Assembly: GCF_918697865.1 (NCBI RefSeq)
Contig: NZ_CAKKMV010000001.1
Coordinates: 310,001-374,000, forward strand
Source: Massilia sp. Bi118
GTDB taxonomy: Bacteria; Pseudomonadota; Gammaproteobacteria; Burkholderiales; Burkholderiaceae_D
DNA length: 64,000 nucleotides
Direction of reading: 5' to 3'
Below are positions 37,487-47,070 of this stretch, one piece after another. The stretch's first letter is position 1. Each line of letters opens with the position of its first letter. The notes below the pieces were generated by a model that saw only the letters and a program-made list of their open reading frames with translations, did not search any database and was not told the DNA's origin. The translations under genes and the position numbers were made by a program.

Positions 37487-39286
37487 ATGAAACGACGCGG
37501 ACTATTGAAGGTTTCCCTGGGCGCTGCGCTGGCGGCGAGCGGCCTGCCCGGACTGGCCGGCGCTGCAAATGCAAAGGCGCTGCGCGCGCGCGTGCGCCCC
37601 GGCGCGGCCGGCTGGCCCAGCGCCGCCGAGTGGGACGGCCTGCGGCGCGCGACCTCGGGGCGGCTGCTGAAGCTGGCGTCGCCTTTCGCAGGCTGTGCGG
37701 CCGATGCAGCCAGCTGCGCCACACTGCGGGAACAGCTGAAGAACCCTTACGCCATCGGCGACAATCCCGCGCTGACCCAGACCAGCGGCTGGCAGGATGC
37801 CTGGCTGTCGCAGCCCAGCGCCTATGCGGTGGCGGCGCGCGAGACGGCCGACATCGCCGCCGCCGTCGACTTCGCCCGCACCCACAAGCTGCGCCTGGTC
37901 GTGAAAGGCGGCGGCCATAGCTACAAGGGCGGCTCGAACGCGCCGGATTCGCTGCTGGTATGGCCGCGCGCCATGAACGAGGTCAGCGTGCTCGACGCTT
38001 TCATCCCGCATGGCGGCACCGAGGCGGACGCGATGCCGGCCGTGCGCATCGGCGCCGGCGCCATGTGGATCGACGCCTATACCGCCGTGACCACCAAGGC
38101 CGGCCGCTACGTGCAGGGCGGCGGCTGCACCACCGTCGGCGTGCCGGGACTGGTGCAGGGCGGCGGCTTCGGCAGCTTCTCGAAGCGCTACGGGACCGCG
38201 GCGGCCAGCCTGCTCGAAGCGGAAATCGTCACCGCCGACGGACGGGTAGCCATCGTCAACGCCTATACCAATCCGGAGCTGTTCTGGGCCATCAAGGGCG
38301 GTGGCGGCGGCACCTTCGGCGTGGTCACGCGCATGACCCTGCGCACGCACGAGCTGCCCGAGTTTTTCGGCGGCGTGTTCGGCGATATCACGGCCACCAG
38401 CGACGCCGCCTTCAAGGCCCTGGTCGCGCGCTTCATCGCCTTCTACCGCGAGCGCCTGTTCAATGCGCACTGGGGCGAACAGGTGTCCCTGCGCGAGGGC
38501 AGGCAACTGCACCTTTCGATGGTGTTCCAGGGCCTGACCCAGGCCGAGGCGCGCGGCGTGTGGGCGCCTTTCTTCGACTGGGTACGCGCCAGCGGCGACT
38601 ACAACTTCAATGAGCCGACGATCATGGCGGTGCCGGCGCGCCGCTTCTGGGATGCCGACTTCTGGAGCAAGGCGGCGCCGGGCATCATGGCGAAGGACGA
38701 GCGCGATGGCGCCCCAAGCCACCACGCCGTGTGGCAGGGCGACCGCGGCCAGGCCGGCTGGTACATCCACGGCTACGAATCGACCTGGCTGCCGGCCGCG
38801 CTGCTGGACGAGGGCGCGCAGGCGCGTCTGGTGAACAGCCTGTGCGCCGCCTCCAACAAGTGGTGGGTCGAGCTGCACTTCAACAAGGGCATCGCGGGGG
38901 CGCCGCAGGACGCCCTGGACCGGACCCGCAATACCGCCACCCACCCCGGCGTGCTCGATGCCTTCGCGCTGGCGATCATCGCCGGTGGCGGCGACCCTGC
39001 TTTTCCGGGCATGCCGGGCGTGCAGGTGGACGAAGCCCGGGCTCACCGCCGCGCCGCAAGCATCCGCGGCGCGATGAGCGAGCTGCGCAAGGTGGCGCCA
39101 AACGCCGGCGCCTACGTGTCCGAGAGCGACTTCTTCCAGCAGCGCTGGCAGGAAGCCTACTGGGGACCCAATTACGCGAAGCTCCTGAAGATCAAGCAGC
39201 GCTACGACCCGGACGGCCTGTTCACGGTCCGCCACGGCGTCGGCAGCGAGGCCTGGAGCGCCGATGGTTTTACACGCAAGGATTGA
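37487..39286 (+). CDS. TAT-exported FAD-dependent oxidoreductase, berberine-bridge/GOOX type
   Basis: A 599-residue flavoprotein. MKRRGLLKVSLGAALAASGL looks like a twin-arginine signal. The FAD-binding PCMH domain (about 110-290) contains KGGGHSYKGG (H144) and QGGGCTTVGVPGLVQGGGFG (C214). This His/Cys pair bonds FAD twice in glucooligosaccharide-oxidase-like enzymes. The C-terminal BBE motif WGPNYAKLLKIKQRYDPDGLFTVRHG closes the active site. It should oxidise an alcohol, possibly a sugar, in the periplasm with oxygen as acceptor. The neighbouring maltodextrin genes make an oligosaccharide plausible. It lies 3 bases before the Lnt-like gene, so the two form an operon. Confidence 0.88.
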   Translation: MKRRGLLKVSLGAALAASGLPGLAGAANAKALRARVRPGAAGWPSAAEWDGLRRATSGRLLKLASPFAGCAADAASCATLREQLKNPYAIGDNPALTQTSGWQDAWLSQPSAYAVAARETADIAAAVDFARTHKLRLVVKGGGHSYKGGSNAPDSLLVWPRAMNEVSVLDAFIPHGGTEADAMPAVRIGAGAMWIDAYTAVTTKAGRYVQGGGCTTVGVPGLVQGGGFGSFSKRYGTAAASLLEAEIVTADGRVAIVNAYTNPELFWAIKGGGGGTFGVVTRMTLRTHELPEFFGGVFGDITATSDAAFKALVARFIAFYRERLFNAHWGEQVSLREGRQLHLSMVFQGLTQAEARGVWAPFFDWVRASGDYNFNEPTIMAVPARRFWDADFWSKAAPGIMAKDERDGAPSHHAVWQGDRGQAGWYIHGYESTWLPAALLDEGAQARLVNSLCAASNKWWVELHFNKGIAGAPQDALDRTRNTATHPGVLDAFALAIIAGGGDPAFPGMPGVQVDEARAHRRAASIRGAMSELRKVAPNAGAYVSESDFFQQRWQEAYWGPNYAKLLKIKQRYDPDGLFTVRHGVGSEAWSADGFTRKD

Positions 39287-39289
39287 ATC

Positions 39290-40729
39290 ATGCGCATGAC
39301 GAGAAACGATGCAATCGACCTGGGCCTGGCGATCGTTGGCGGGCTGCTGATGCGCTGGAGCTTCGGCCTGTATCCGCTTTGGTGGCTGGCCTGGATCGCG
39401 CCGGCGCCCCTGCTGGCGGCGGTCCTGCGCAGCACGGCGCGCATGGCCCTGGTCTGGTCGCTGCTGGCCGGGCTGATTGCCGCCAGCGCCAACCTGCATT
39501 ATTTTTCCACCGTGATGCCGCTGCCGGCCGCTTTGCTGTCGATGGTGATGTCGGCCCTGTTATGGGTGCTGGTGGTGTGCCAGGCGCGCCGCGTGATGAA
39601 GGCGAGCGCATCGCCCTGGGCGCTGCTGGCCTACCCGCTGCTGTGGTGTGCGGCGGACACCCTGCTGGCCCACCTGCACCCGGACGGCAACTGGCCCAGC
39701 CTCGCGTATTCGCAGGCCGGCTTCGCGCCGGCGCTGCAGATCACGTCCTTGCTGGGCGTGGCCGGGCTGGTGTTCGTGCTGTCGCTGGCGCCTGTGGTTC
39801 TGGCCGCGGCCGCGGTGCGGGGCCGGCGCGCGGTGCGCTGGCCGCTGGGGATGGCTGCCGTCCTGGTGGCGGCAAGTTTCGGCTTCGGTGTTGCGCGCAT
39901 TCCGTCATCGCCGGCGCCGCAGGGAGAACTGGTCGGCCTGGCTTCCATCGACGACTTCATCGGCCCGCGGGTGCCGGCCGCACAGGTGGAGCGCATCTGG
40001 TCGCAGTATGAGCGCCATGTGGAAGCGCTGGCCGGGCAGGGCGCGCATATCGTGCTGCTGCCGGAGAAGATCGCCGTGCTGGCGCCTGACGCTGCCGCCT
40101 TGCTGCGCCAGCGAATGGCCAGGCTTGCCGTGCGTAGTCAGGTCTGGCTGAGCCTGGGCGTGGGCATCGATGACGGCCGCACCACCAACCACCAGTGGCT
40201 GTTCGCACCCGATGGCAGCCTGGCAGCCGACTACGTCAAGCACCACCTGGCGCCGCCGGAGCGCAGCTATGCCACTGGGTCCGCCTTCGACGTGCAGGCC
40301 ATTAACGGCACCCGCTACGGCCTGGCGATCTGCAAGGACGCGCACTTCGCGGAGATGGGCCGCGCCTATGCGGGGCTGGGCGCGCAGGCGCTGCTGGTGC
40401 CGGCCTGGGACTTCGGCGAGGATGGCGAATACGCCGCGCGCCTGTCCGCCGTGCGCGGCGTGGAAAGCGGCGTGGCCATGGTGCGCGCGTCCCGCGAGGG
40501 CCTGCTGACGATCAGCGATGCGTATGGGCGCGTGGTGATGGAGAAGGCGTCGGGGCCGCTGCCTGGGGTGACGATGCTGGGGCGGGTGCCGGCTGCGGCG
40601 CCTGGCGCGACCTTGTACAGCCGGGTTGGGGATGTGTTTGGCTGGTTGTGCACCGTGGCCGCAATCTTGCTGTTCGCCGTAGGGTGGGCACACCGTGCCC
40701 ACGCGGTGCTTGCCATGACGGGGGCGTAA
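39290..40729 (+). CDS. Membrane carbon-nitrogen hydrolase, apolipoprotein N-acyltransferase-like
   Basis: A 479-residue protein. About six hydrophobic helices (10-205) precede a periplasmic nitrilase domain with the Glu-Lys-Cys triad: E259 (LLPEK), K317 (YVKHHLAP) and C348 (AICKD). A final helix is at about 455-475. The layout is that of apolipoprotein N-acyltransferase (Lnt), which adds the third acyl chain to lipoproteins. However, the motifs ICKDAHF and YVKHHLAPPERSY differ from the usual ICYE and PFGEY. It may therefore be a divergent Lnt paralogue or another amidase or acyltransferase. It starts 3 bases after the flavoprotein stop, an unusual pairing. Its last codons lie inside a hairpin repeat, which has probably extended the C-terminus (WAHRAHAVLAMTGA). 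Confidence 0.8.
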   Translation: MRMTRNDAIDLGLAIVGGLLMRWSFGLYPLWWLAWIAPAPLLAAVLRSTARMALVWSLLAGLIAASANLHYFSTVMPLPAALLSMVMSALLWVLVVCQARRVMKASASPWALLAYPLLWCAADTLLAHLHPDGNWPSLAYSQAGFAPALQITSLLGVAGLVFVLSLAPVVLAAAAVRGRRAVRWPLGMAAVLVAASFGFGVARIPSSPAPQGELVGLASIDDFIGPRVPAAQVERIWSQYERHVEALAGQGAHIVLLPEKIAVLAPDAAALLRQRMARLAVRSQVWLSLGVGIDDGRTTNHQWLFAPDGSLAADYVKHHLAPPERSYATGSAFDVQAINGTRYGLAICKDAHFAEMGRAYAGLGAQALLVPAWDFGEDGEYAARLSAVRGVESGVAMVRASREGLLTISDAYGRVVMEKASGPLPGVTMLGRVPAAAPGATLYSRVGDVFGWLCTVAAILLFAVGWAHRAHAVLAMTGA

Positions 40730-40757
40730 TGCGTGGGCACATTGTGCCCACCCTACG
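40678..40757. repeat. Inverted-repeat element with 14-bp perfect ends between convergent genes
   Basis: CGTAGGGTGGGCAC at the left end is the exact inverse of GTGCCCACCCTACG at the right end. Two inner hairpins (GGGCAC-ACC-GTGCCC and GGGCAC-ATT-GTGCCC) lie between. It overlaps the 3' end of the Lnt-like gene and abuts the pullulanase stop. It likely acts as a bidirectional terminator. It shares its right end with the element at 15006-15097. Confidence 0.85.
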
Positions 40758-43479
40758 TTAATCTTCCACGAACACCACCGCCGTCCTCGGCGGAATGCTG
40801 TAAGACCCGGTCGCCGGATCGAAGCTTGCCTGCGTCGCGCGCTTGTCGGCCGCATTCGGCGCCAGGAACACGGGATGCAGGCGCAGCGTCTTGCCGGCGG
40901 CCTGTTCGTCGGTGACGGTGTGGCCGATCTTGTCGACGTTGATGAAGTAGCTGATGCTCTTGAAACCAGCGCCCGGATAGCCTTCGCCGTTCAGCGCGGC
41001 CGCGACCACGGTCGGGTTCTGGGTCGAGCCGGTGTTGAAGAAGCGCAGGCGGCGGCGGATCTCCGCGGCGCTCGGCATCCGGAACAGGGTCGAGCTGGCG
41101 CGGATGGCGAGCAGGTCGCGGAAGGCGTCGCGCGCGAAGGCGATGTCGGCGGGTGCCGGTTTGAAGGCGGGGTTGGCCAGCAGCGGCTTGATCAGCGTAG
41201 TCCTTGCCGTTGTCTTCCGCCGGCGGCAGGCCGGTACCGAAGTAGTTGTCCTGGTAGGTCCAGTCGATGCGGTTGAACCAGTCGCCCGAATTGAAGCTGT
41301 TGCGGTCCAGGGACTTCGAGCGCAGCACGTCGATGCCGGCGTGGTAGTAGGCGATGCCCTGGGCGAAGGCATCGACGGCCATGGCCAGCACCTGCACGCG
41401 GGCGCGGTCCTGGCTCGAGGTCGATGCCGGCAGCTTGAACACGTCGATGTCGTACAGGGTCTGGTTGTCGTGGTTCTCGACGTAGTTCACCACCTCCGAA
41501 GGCTCGCTCGCATAGCCGGCCGGCTGGCCGCCGTAGTCGATACGCTCCAGCGGCACGGTCCTGTCGTCGAAGGTCTGCAGCTGGTAGCTGCGCAGCGATC
41601 CTGCCAGGCCGGCGCGCACCATGTCGGCCGCGCGCAGCAATTCGGCTTCTTCGTGCCTGCCGGCGTGGCCGTTCGGGTCGTATACCAGACCATTGATCCA
41701 GCCCTGGCGCGCGAACAGTGCTTCGCCCGAGTCGCCGGCCGAACCGCCGCGCACGGCGTCGCGGGTGCGGTCGTTGAAGGTGCCGATGCCGCTGCCGTTC
41801 AGGGACAGCTGCGACGCCTGCACGAAGCGCGCGCCGTCGGCGACTTCGCCGAAATTCCAGCCTTCGCCGAGCAGCTGTACCGGCCGGCCTGCGGCCGCAT
41901 TCACCTTCTGCTGCAGGCGCTCCATCACGGCGCGCGGCTGGTGGCCCATCAGGTCGAAGCGGAAGGAATCGATCTTGTACTGGGTCGCCCACAGGGCCAC
42001 CGAGTCGATCATCAGCTTGCCCATCATGAGATTTTCGGTGGCCGTGTTGTCGCAGCAGGTCGAGCGCTCGATGCCGCCCGCCGCGTTCAGGCGGTGGTAG
42101 TAGCCGGGCACCACGCGGTCGAGCACCGATTTTTCAACTTGTCCGGCGCTGAAGGTGTGGTTGAACACCACGTCCATGCCCACGCGCAGGCCGAGCTTGT
42201 GGAGACTGTCGACCATCTCGCGGAATTCGATCACGCGGCGGGCGCCGTCCGCAGGGTTGGTGGCGTAGCTGCCTTCCGGCGCGTTGTAGTGGTAGGGGTC
42301 GTAGCCCCAGTTGAAGCAGTCGGATTCCGCTGTCTTTTTCACGAGGGCCTGCTGGGCCTCGCCATCCGGCGCGCCCGACGGCTTGGGCACGGCGCAGCCG
42401 GTTTCCGGCACGCTGCCGAGGTCGTAGACGGGCAGCAGGTGGATGTCGGTCAGGCCGCTCTTCGCCAGCGCGGCCAGATGGCGCATGCCGTTCGATTCCG
42501 TGCGATTGAAGGCGGCGTACTTGCCGCGCAGGTGTTCGGGCACGCTGCGGTCGTTGATCGAGAAGTCGCGCACGTGCAGCTCGTAGACCACCATGTCGGT
42601 CGGGTTCCTGACCGTCTGTGGCGCCAGCGTCGCATCCCAGCCGGCAGGCTTCAGCTTCGGCGCATCGAGGCGCGTAATGTAGCTGCGCTTCGAATCGGTG
42701 GTGAGGCTAACGGAATAGGGATCGGTGACCAGGTTACGCACGATGCCTGCGCCATCGACCGGCACGTCGACCGCATACTTGTAGTACTTGCCGGTCAGGT
42801 CGCCGGCCACTTGGGCATTCCACGCGCCGGTGGCCGGGTCGAAGCGCATCTGGTAGACCGCGCGTGCCGTCGAGGCGCCCGTGTTGTAGATGCAGACCGC
42901 GGCCTGCTGTGCGGTCGGCGCCCACAGGCTGAAGCCGGTACGCTTGTCGGCGATATCGACACCCAGCTTGTCCAGCTTGCCCGCCGCCGCATACAGGTCG
43001 TCCAGCGCACCCGCCACCTGCACGCGCGTGGCCGCGCGCACGATGCCCTGTGCATCTTCCTGCACCAGCACCAGTTGCTGGCGGTGCAGCTCGCCCATCT
43101 TCAGGGCGTCGGCATCGCTCACCTGCAGCACCGGACCAGCGCCGACCCACTTGAAGCGTTCCGCCAGCGCCGGCGGCACACTGCCCTGGAACAGGCCAAG
43201 GTTCAGCGCACCGATGCTGCCGGCTACTTTGCCGCCGGCCGGCGCGGCGATCGAACCCGTCGGCGAGTGATAGAGCTTGAACACGCCATCGGCGGCAGCG
43301 CCGGGGAAGGCGATCAAACGCCGGTCGAGCCAGACGGCGCGCGCATCGAAGCTGGCGGCCGAAGGAGACAGCACGGTCTGGAAGGCCTTGCTGTCGCAGG
43401 CGTCCGGCGAAATGGCGGCATGGGCGCCGGCGGATGCCAGCAGGGCCAGCAGGCCGGCGGTGGTGGTGGTTCTTGTCAT
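40753..43479 (-). CDS. Secreted pullulanase (GH13_14 type), C-terminus frameshifted
   Basis: Debranching enzyme that cuts alpha-1,6 bonds in pullulan and branched dextrins. A signal peptide ([21 protein letters not shown]) precedes an N-terminal pullulanase-associated region, a CBM48-like domain (about 185-260) and the GH13 barrel. Counting from a possible TTG start at 43497: [17 protein letters not shown], region I DVVFNHTF, nucleophile D515 in FRFDLMGH, acid/base E545 in LGEGWNFGE and region [11 protein letters not shown]. After EDNGKDY (near 41197) the reading frame changes: the expected tail [25 protein letters not shown]... is encoded in the next frame. The product as read ends in unrelated Arg/Pro-rich sequence. 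The catalytic core is complete. The ATG at 43479, 22 bases after the POT stop, was preferred as start. Confidence 0.85.
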   Translation of the reverse strand: MTRTTTTAGLLALLASAGAHAAISPDACDSKAFQTVLSPSAASFDARAVWLDRRLIAFPGAAADGVFKLYHSPTGSIAAPAGGKVAGSIGALNLGLFQGSVPPALAERFKWVGAGPVLQVSDADALKMGELHRQQLVLVQEDAQGIVRAATRVQVAGALDDLYAAAGKLDKLGVDIADKRTGFSLWAPTAQQAAVCIYNTGASTARAVYQMRFDPATGAWNAQVAGDLTGKYYKYAVDVPVDGAGIVRNLVTDPYSVSLTTDSKRSYITRLDAPKLKPAGWDATLAPQTVRNPTDMVVYELHVRDFSINDRSVPEHLRGKYAAFNRTESNGMRHLAALAKSGLTDIHLLPVYDLGSVPETGCAVPKPSGAPDGEAQQALVKKTAESDCFNWGYDPYHYNAPEGSYATNPADGARRVIEFREMVDSLHKLGLRVGMDVVFNHTFSAGQVEKSVLDRVVPGYYHRLNAAGGIERSTCCDNTATENLMMGKLMIDSVALWATQYKIDSFRFDLMGHQPRAVMERLQQKVNAAAGRPVQLLGEGWNFGEVADGARFVQASQLSLNGSGIGTFNDRTRDAVRGGSAGDSGEALFARQGWINGLVYDPNGHAGRHEEAELLRAADMVRAGLAGSLRSYQLQTFDDRTVPLERIDYGGQPAGYASEPSEVVNYVENHDNQTLYDIDVFKLPASTSSQDRARVQVLAMAVDAFAQGIAYYHAGIDVLRSKSLDRNSFNSGDWFNRIDWTYQDNYFGTGLPPAEDNGKDYADQAAAGQPRLQTGTRRHRLRARRLPRPARHPRQLDPVPDAERRGDPPPPALLQHRLDPEPDRGRGRAERRRLSGRWFQEHQLLHQRRQDRPHRHRRTGRRQDAAPASRVPGAECGRQARDAGKLRSGDRVLQHSAEDGGGVRGRLT
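40758..41199 (-). pseudogene. Displaced C-terminal segment of the pullulanase
   Basis: From about 41195 downward, a second minus-strand frame encodes [20 protein letters not shown]...[21 protein letters not shown]...[15 protein letters not shown] and stops at TAA 40758. This is the typical pullulanase C-terminal beta domain, including the [13 protein letters not shown] stretch. It is out of frame with the main gene by one extra or two missing bases near 41193-41200. It is either a real mutation or a base-calling error. Confidence 0.8.
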
Positions 43480-43500
43480 CGAAATAGCTTGTTTCAAAAA

Positions 43501-45090
43501 TCAGGCAATCAGGTCGGATCTGTAGTTATTCACCATGCGGTAGCGGGTGGCGTACCAGCCGAACACCAATGCCGCAATAAAGGCGAAAGCCGCAAAGAAG
43601 TACATCTGGAAGGCCATCACGCCCAGTCCCGTATTGGCGATGTGGCCGAGCACGGCCTCGTTCTTGACGCTGGCGTTCACGATCAGCACCCACAGGCTGC
43701 CGACCGTCACCGCCAGGTACCAGAAGGCCATGATCACGCCCTTCATCGAGCTGGGCGCCTGGCTGTAGGCGAATTCGAGGCCGCTGGCCGAGACCAGCAC
43801 TTCGCCCATGGTCAGCAGGGCGTAGGGCAGGATCTGCCAGGCCATCGAGACCGGCGTGCCGCCGTCCATCGCCACCTGGATGCTGCCGATCGCGACCCAG
43901 GACAGGGCCGACAGCGCGATCCCCGCCGTCATGCGGCGCAGCGCGGTCGGCTCCCAGCCGAGCTTGCGCAGCAGCGGGAACACGGCGAAGTTATTGAAAG
44001 GGATGAGCAGCATCACCAGCAGCGGATTCAGGGCCTGCATCTGCGCCGGCTCGAAGCGGAACTCGCTGCCGAACAGCGACAGGGTGGGGCGCAGCATCGA
44101 ATTGGCCTGCACGATCCAGGTCGAGGCCTTCTGGTCGAACAGGGACCAGAAGGGCGTCACCAGCGCGAACACGATCAGCACGCGCAGCACGCCGCGCACG
44201 CCGTCCACGGCGTCATCCGGATGCAGGCCGCGCGCACGCTCCAGCTGCAGCGAGACGCCGATGCCGCCGAAGGCCAGCAGCAGCACCAGCGCGGTGCAGG
44301 CGGCGATCACGAAGCCCCAGCTCGGCGTCATGGCCAGCGAGACCAGCGCACCGACGGCGCCGACGCTGGCCACCGCCAGGCCCGGACGGTCTTCGCCCTC
44401 GCGCCTGGCCAGCAGGGCGCTCTTCGCCACGTTGAGGAATGAATGCGGATTGGCGGCGCTCGGCGGCACGTGCACGTACTTCTTGCGGCCGCTCCAGAAC
44501 ACCAGGGTGGCGATGAACATCAGGACGCCCGGGATGCCGAAGGCGACCGCCGCGCCGTAGTCGCGCAGGAAGATGGGCATCAGCAGCGAGGCGAAGAAGG
44601 AGCCGAAGTTGATGATCCAGTAGAAGGCGTCGAACACCACCTTGGCCTTGTCCTTGTTGGTGTGGTCGAACTGGTCGCCCACGAAAGACGCGACCAGCGG
44701 CTTGATGCCGCCCGAACCGAGCGCGATCAGGAACAGGCCAAAGTAGAAGCCCTGCACATTGCTCTCAAAAGCGGCCAGGCAGGCGTGGCCGGCGCAGTAG
44801 ACGAGGCTGAGCCAGAACACCGTGTTGTACTTGCCGAAGTAGCGGTCGGCCAGCCAGCCGCCCAGCAGCGGGAAGAAGTAGACGCCGATGACGAAGGTGT
44901 GGAACACGTGCTTGGCTTCGCCGGCGCGATCAAGCTCCGGCAGGAACAGCAGCAGCGAGGAGATCAGGAAGGGCGTCAGGATGTTGCGCATGCCATAGAA
45001 GCTGAAACGCTCGCAGCCTTCGTTGGCGATGATGAAGGGGATCTGGCGCGGCATGCGACCGGTTTTGGCCGGCGGGGGGGTTTTGGTCAT
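43501..45090 (-). CDS. POT/PTR2 family proton-coupled transporter
   Basis: A 529-residue inner-membrane carrier with about 14 predicted helices. The POT signature ExxER is present (IIANEGCERFSFYGMRNILTPF), as are FYWIINFGSFFASLLMP and the FD..FDHTNKDKAKVVFDAFYW region. Most members import di- and tripeptides with protons. It is translated just upstream of the pullulanase, with only 22 bases between stop and start, and is divergent from the alpha-glucosidase gene. Its role in a carbohydrate locus is therefore open: peptide uptake or an atypical substrate. The start codon is followed by a run of seven C that encodes PPP. Confidence 0.88.
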   Translation of the reverse strand: MTKTPPPAKTGRMPRQIPFIIANEGCERFSFYGMRNILTPFLISSLLLFLPELDRAGEAKHVFHTFVIGVYFFPLLGGWLADRYFGKYNTVFWLSLVYCAGHACLAAFESNVQGFYFGLFLIALGSGGIKPLVASFVGDQFDHTNKDKAKVVFDAFYWIINFGSFFASLLMPIFLRDYGAAVAFGIPGVLMFIATLVFWSGRKKYVHVPPSAANPHSFLNVAKSALLARREGEDRPGLAVASVGAVGALVSLAMTPSWGFVIAACTALVLLLAFGGIGVSLQLERARGLHPDDAVDGVRGVLRVLIVFALVTPFWSLFDQKASTWIVQANSMLRPTLSLFGSEFRFEPAQMQALNPLLVMLLIPFNNFAVFPLLRKLGWEPTALRRMTAGIALSALSWVAIGSIQVAMDGGTPVSMAWQILPYALLTMGEVLVSASGLEFAYSQAPSSMKGVIMAFWYLAVTVGSLWVLIVNASVKNEAVLGHIANTGLGVMAFQMYFFAAFAFIAALVFGWYATRYRMVNNYRSDLIA

Positions 45091-45108
45091 TGAGCGTCTC
45101 CGTTAATC

Positions 45109-45190
45109 CGTCGTCCCCGCGAAGGCGGGGATCCAAGTTCGGCTAGCGTGCTGCGAACAAACTTAGGTTCCCGCCTTCGCGGGAACGACG
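45109..45190. repeat. Paired-hairpin intergenic repeat, copy 5 of 6 (short form)
   Basis: Standard arms, but the centre is only about 20 bp and contains GCTAGCG, shared with copy 6. It lies directly upstream of the POT gene, between divergent genes, unlike the others. Confidence 0.88.
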
Positions 45191-45429
45191 AGGTGATGGG
45201 ATGCTATGCAAGCCTGTTCAACTTGGCAACAAGAACTTCTTCGGCAAGTTCGTCACCCTAACATTGAATGTGTAGTTTGACTACTACAGTGCCAACTATT
45301 CTTCACTATGAAAAATCATAAGGCAATGATTTAAAAGGATATTTAATAAAATCGACGATTTCGCAGGCGATTGTCATCGCAGTTTTGATGCTGTATATTG
45401 CGTAAAAAATTTACTAATCGGACATCATC
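45191..45429. promoter_or_regulatory. AT-rich divergent promoter region, POT-pullulanase / alpha-glucosidase
   Basis: The stretch between the repeat and the alpha-glucosidase ATG has no gene and is strongly AT-rich in its last 130 bp. It must drive transcription both ways. The only clear site is the palindrome at 45271-45285. No strong -10/-35 pair was identified. Confidence 0.55.
45271..45285. promoter_or_regulatory. Operator-like palindrome TGTAGT-TTG-ACTACT
   Basis: It matches the perfect site at 17244 in 11 of 12 half-site bases. It contains TTGACT, a possible -35 box for the plus-strand alpha-glucosidase operon, so binding would interfere with polymerase. The second glucokinase-RpiR gene lies in that operon, which would make this an autoregulatory site. 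Confidence 0.55.
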
Positions 45430-47067
45430 ATGACGAATCCTTCCGACGCTCAGAATCCGTGGTGGAAAGAAGCCATCATTTACCAGGTCTACCCGCGCAG
45501 CTATCTCGACACGAACGGCGACGGCGTCGGCGACCTGCCGGGCATCACTGCGAAGCTCGATTACATCGCCAGCCTGGGCGTGGACATCGTCTGGCTGTCC
45601 CCCTTCTTCAAGTCGCCGCAGAAGGACTTCGGCTACGACATTTCCGATTACTGCGACGTCGATCCGCTGTTCGGCAACCTGGCCGACTTCGACGCGCTGA
45701 TCGCCAAGGCGCACAGTGTCGGCCTGAAGATCATGATCGACCAGGTCATGTCGCACACCGCCGATGCGCATCCGTGGTTCGTCGAGAGCCGCTCGAGCCG
45801 CGACAATCCGAAGTCCGACTGGTATGTCTGGTCCGAGCCGCTGGCGGACGGCAATCCGCCGAACAACTGGCTGTCGGTGTTCGGCGGCTCGGCGTGGCAG
45901 TGGGATACGCGCCGCAAGCAGTACTACATGCACAACTTCCTGGTCAGCCAGCCGCAGCTCAACTTCCATAATCCGGAAGTGCAGCAGGCCCACCTGGATG
46001 CGCTGCGCTTCTGGCTCGAGCGCGGCGTCGACGGCGTGCGCATGGACGCCTGCGTCTTCCACTTCCACGACCAGCAGCTGCGCAGCAATCCGCCTGCCCT
46101 GGTGCGCGACACATCGACCGTCACCGACGTGAACCCCTACGGCATGCAGGCCCACATCTACGACAAGACCCAGCCGGAAAACATCGCCTTCCTGCAGAAG
46201 GTGCGCGCGCTGCTGGACGAATTCGGCGCGGTCTCGATCGGCGAAGTCTCGTCCGACGATGCGCTGGAACAGATGGCCGAGTACACCGAAGGCGGTGACA
46301 AGCTGCACATGGCCTACAGCTTCAATTTGCTGACGCCGCAGTTCAGCGCCGCCCATATCCGCAAGCAGGTCGAGGAATTCAATGCGCGCGTGAAGGATGG
46401 CTGGGCTTCCTGGTCGGTCGGTAATCACGATGCGATCCGCGTGGCGACGCGCTGGTCCAGCGGTCCGGTAAGCCCGGCGCTGTCCAAGCTGGTGCTCGCC
46501 CTGCAGCTCTCGCTGAAGGGCACGCCCTGCCTGTACCAGGGCGACGAACTGGCGCTGCCGGAAGCCGATGTCCCGTATGAACTGCTGCAGGACCCCTACG
46601 GCATCACCTTCTGGCCGGAGTTCAAGGGCCGCGACGGCTGCCGCACGCCGATGCCGTGGAATGCCGCCGATGCGAATGGCGGCTTCACGACCGGCAAGCC
46701 CTGGCTGCCGGTACCGGCTGAGCACCTGGCCCTGGCTGAAGACGTACAGGACCGCGACCCGCAATCGATGCTGAACTTCCAGCGCAAGATCATCCACTGG
46801 CGCCGCACCATGCCGCAGATCACGCGCGGCGAGATCGTCTTCTTCGACGTACCGGAACAGGCGCTGGCGCTCCGCCGGGACCTGCCAGGCTACCCGTCGG
46901 TGCTGGCCGTGTTCAACGTGACCGATGCGCCGCTGACGTTCGAGTGGCCGGAAGCAGCCGGTGCGGACAAGCTGGAAGGCCACGGCCTGGAAGGAGAGGT
47001 TACCGGCACCACCGTGACCCTGCCGCCTTACGGTGGCTGGTTCGGCAGCGTCGCTTCGAAGGCCTGA
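45430..47067 (+). CDS. Cytoplasmic alpha-glucosidase, GH13 (subfamily 23-like)
   Basis: A 545-residue enzyme without a signal peptide. It starts WWKEAIIYQVYPRSYLDTNGDGVGDLPGI, typical of alpha-glucosidase/oligo-1,6-glucosidase enzymes. Region I is DQVMSHT, the nucleophile lies in GVRMDACVFHF, the acid/base Glu in SIGEVSSDD and region IV in SVGNHDAIRV. The LYQGDELALPEADVP stretch is also characteristic. It should release glucose from maltose and short maltodextrins after import. The glucokinase-RpiR gene begins 3 bases after its stop, so the freed glucose is phosphorylated by a protein made from the same mRNA. An operator-like palindrome lies about 150 bp upstream. Confidence 0.92.
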   Translation: MTNPSDAQNPWWKEAIIYQVYPRSYLDTNGDGVGDLPGITAKLDYIASLGVDIVWLSPFFKSPQKDFGYDISDYCDVDPLFGNLADFDALIAKAHSVGLKIMIDQVMSHTADAHPWFVESRSSRDNPKSDWYVWSEPLADGNPPNNWLSVFGGSAWQWDTRRKQYYMHNFLVSQPQLNFHNPEVQQAHLDALRFWLERGVDGVRMDACVFHFHDQQLRSNPPALVRDTSTVTDVNPYGMQAHIYDKTQPENIAFLQKVRALLDEFGAVSIGEVSSDDALEQMAEYTEGGDKLHMAYSFNLLTPQFSAAHIRKQVEEFNARVKDGWASWSVGNHDAIRVATRWSSGPVSPALSKLVLALQLSLKGTPCLYQGDELALPEADVPYELLQDPYGITFWPEFKGRDGCRTPMPWNAADANGGFTTGKPWLPVPAEHLALAEDVQDRDPQSMLNFQRKIIHWRRTMPQITRGEIVFFDVPEQALALRRDLPGYPSVLAVFNVTDAPLTFEWPEAAGADKLEGHGLEGEVTGTTVTLPPYGGWFGSVASKA

Positions 47068-47070
47068 GCG

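Noticed and set aside
45063..45085. Run of seven C in the POT gene considered as a phase-variation tract
   Set aside because: Seven bases is short for slippage switching, the gene reads in frame, and no other sign of contingency control is present.
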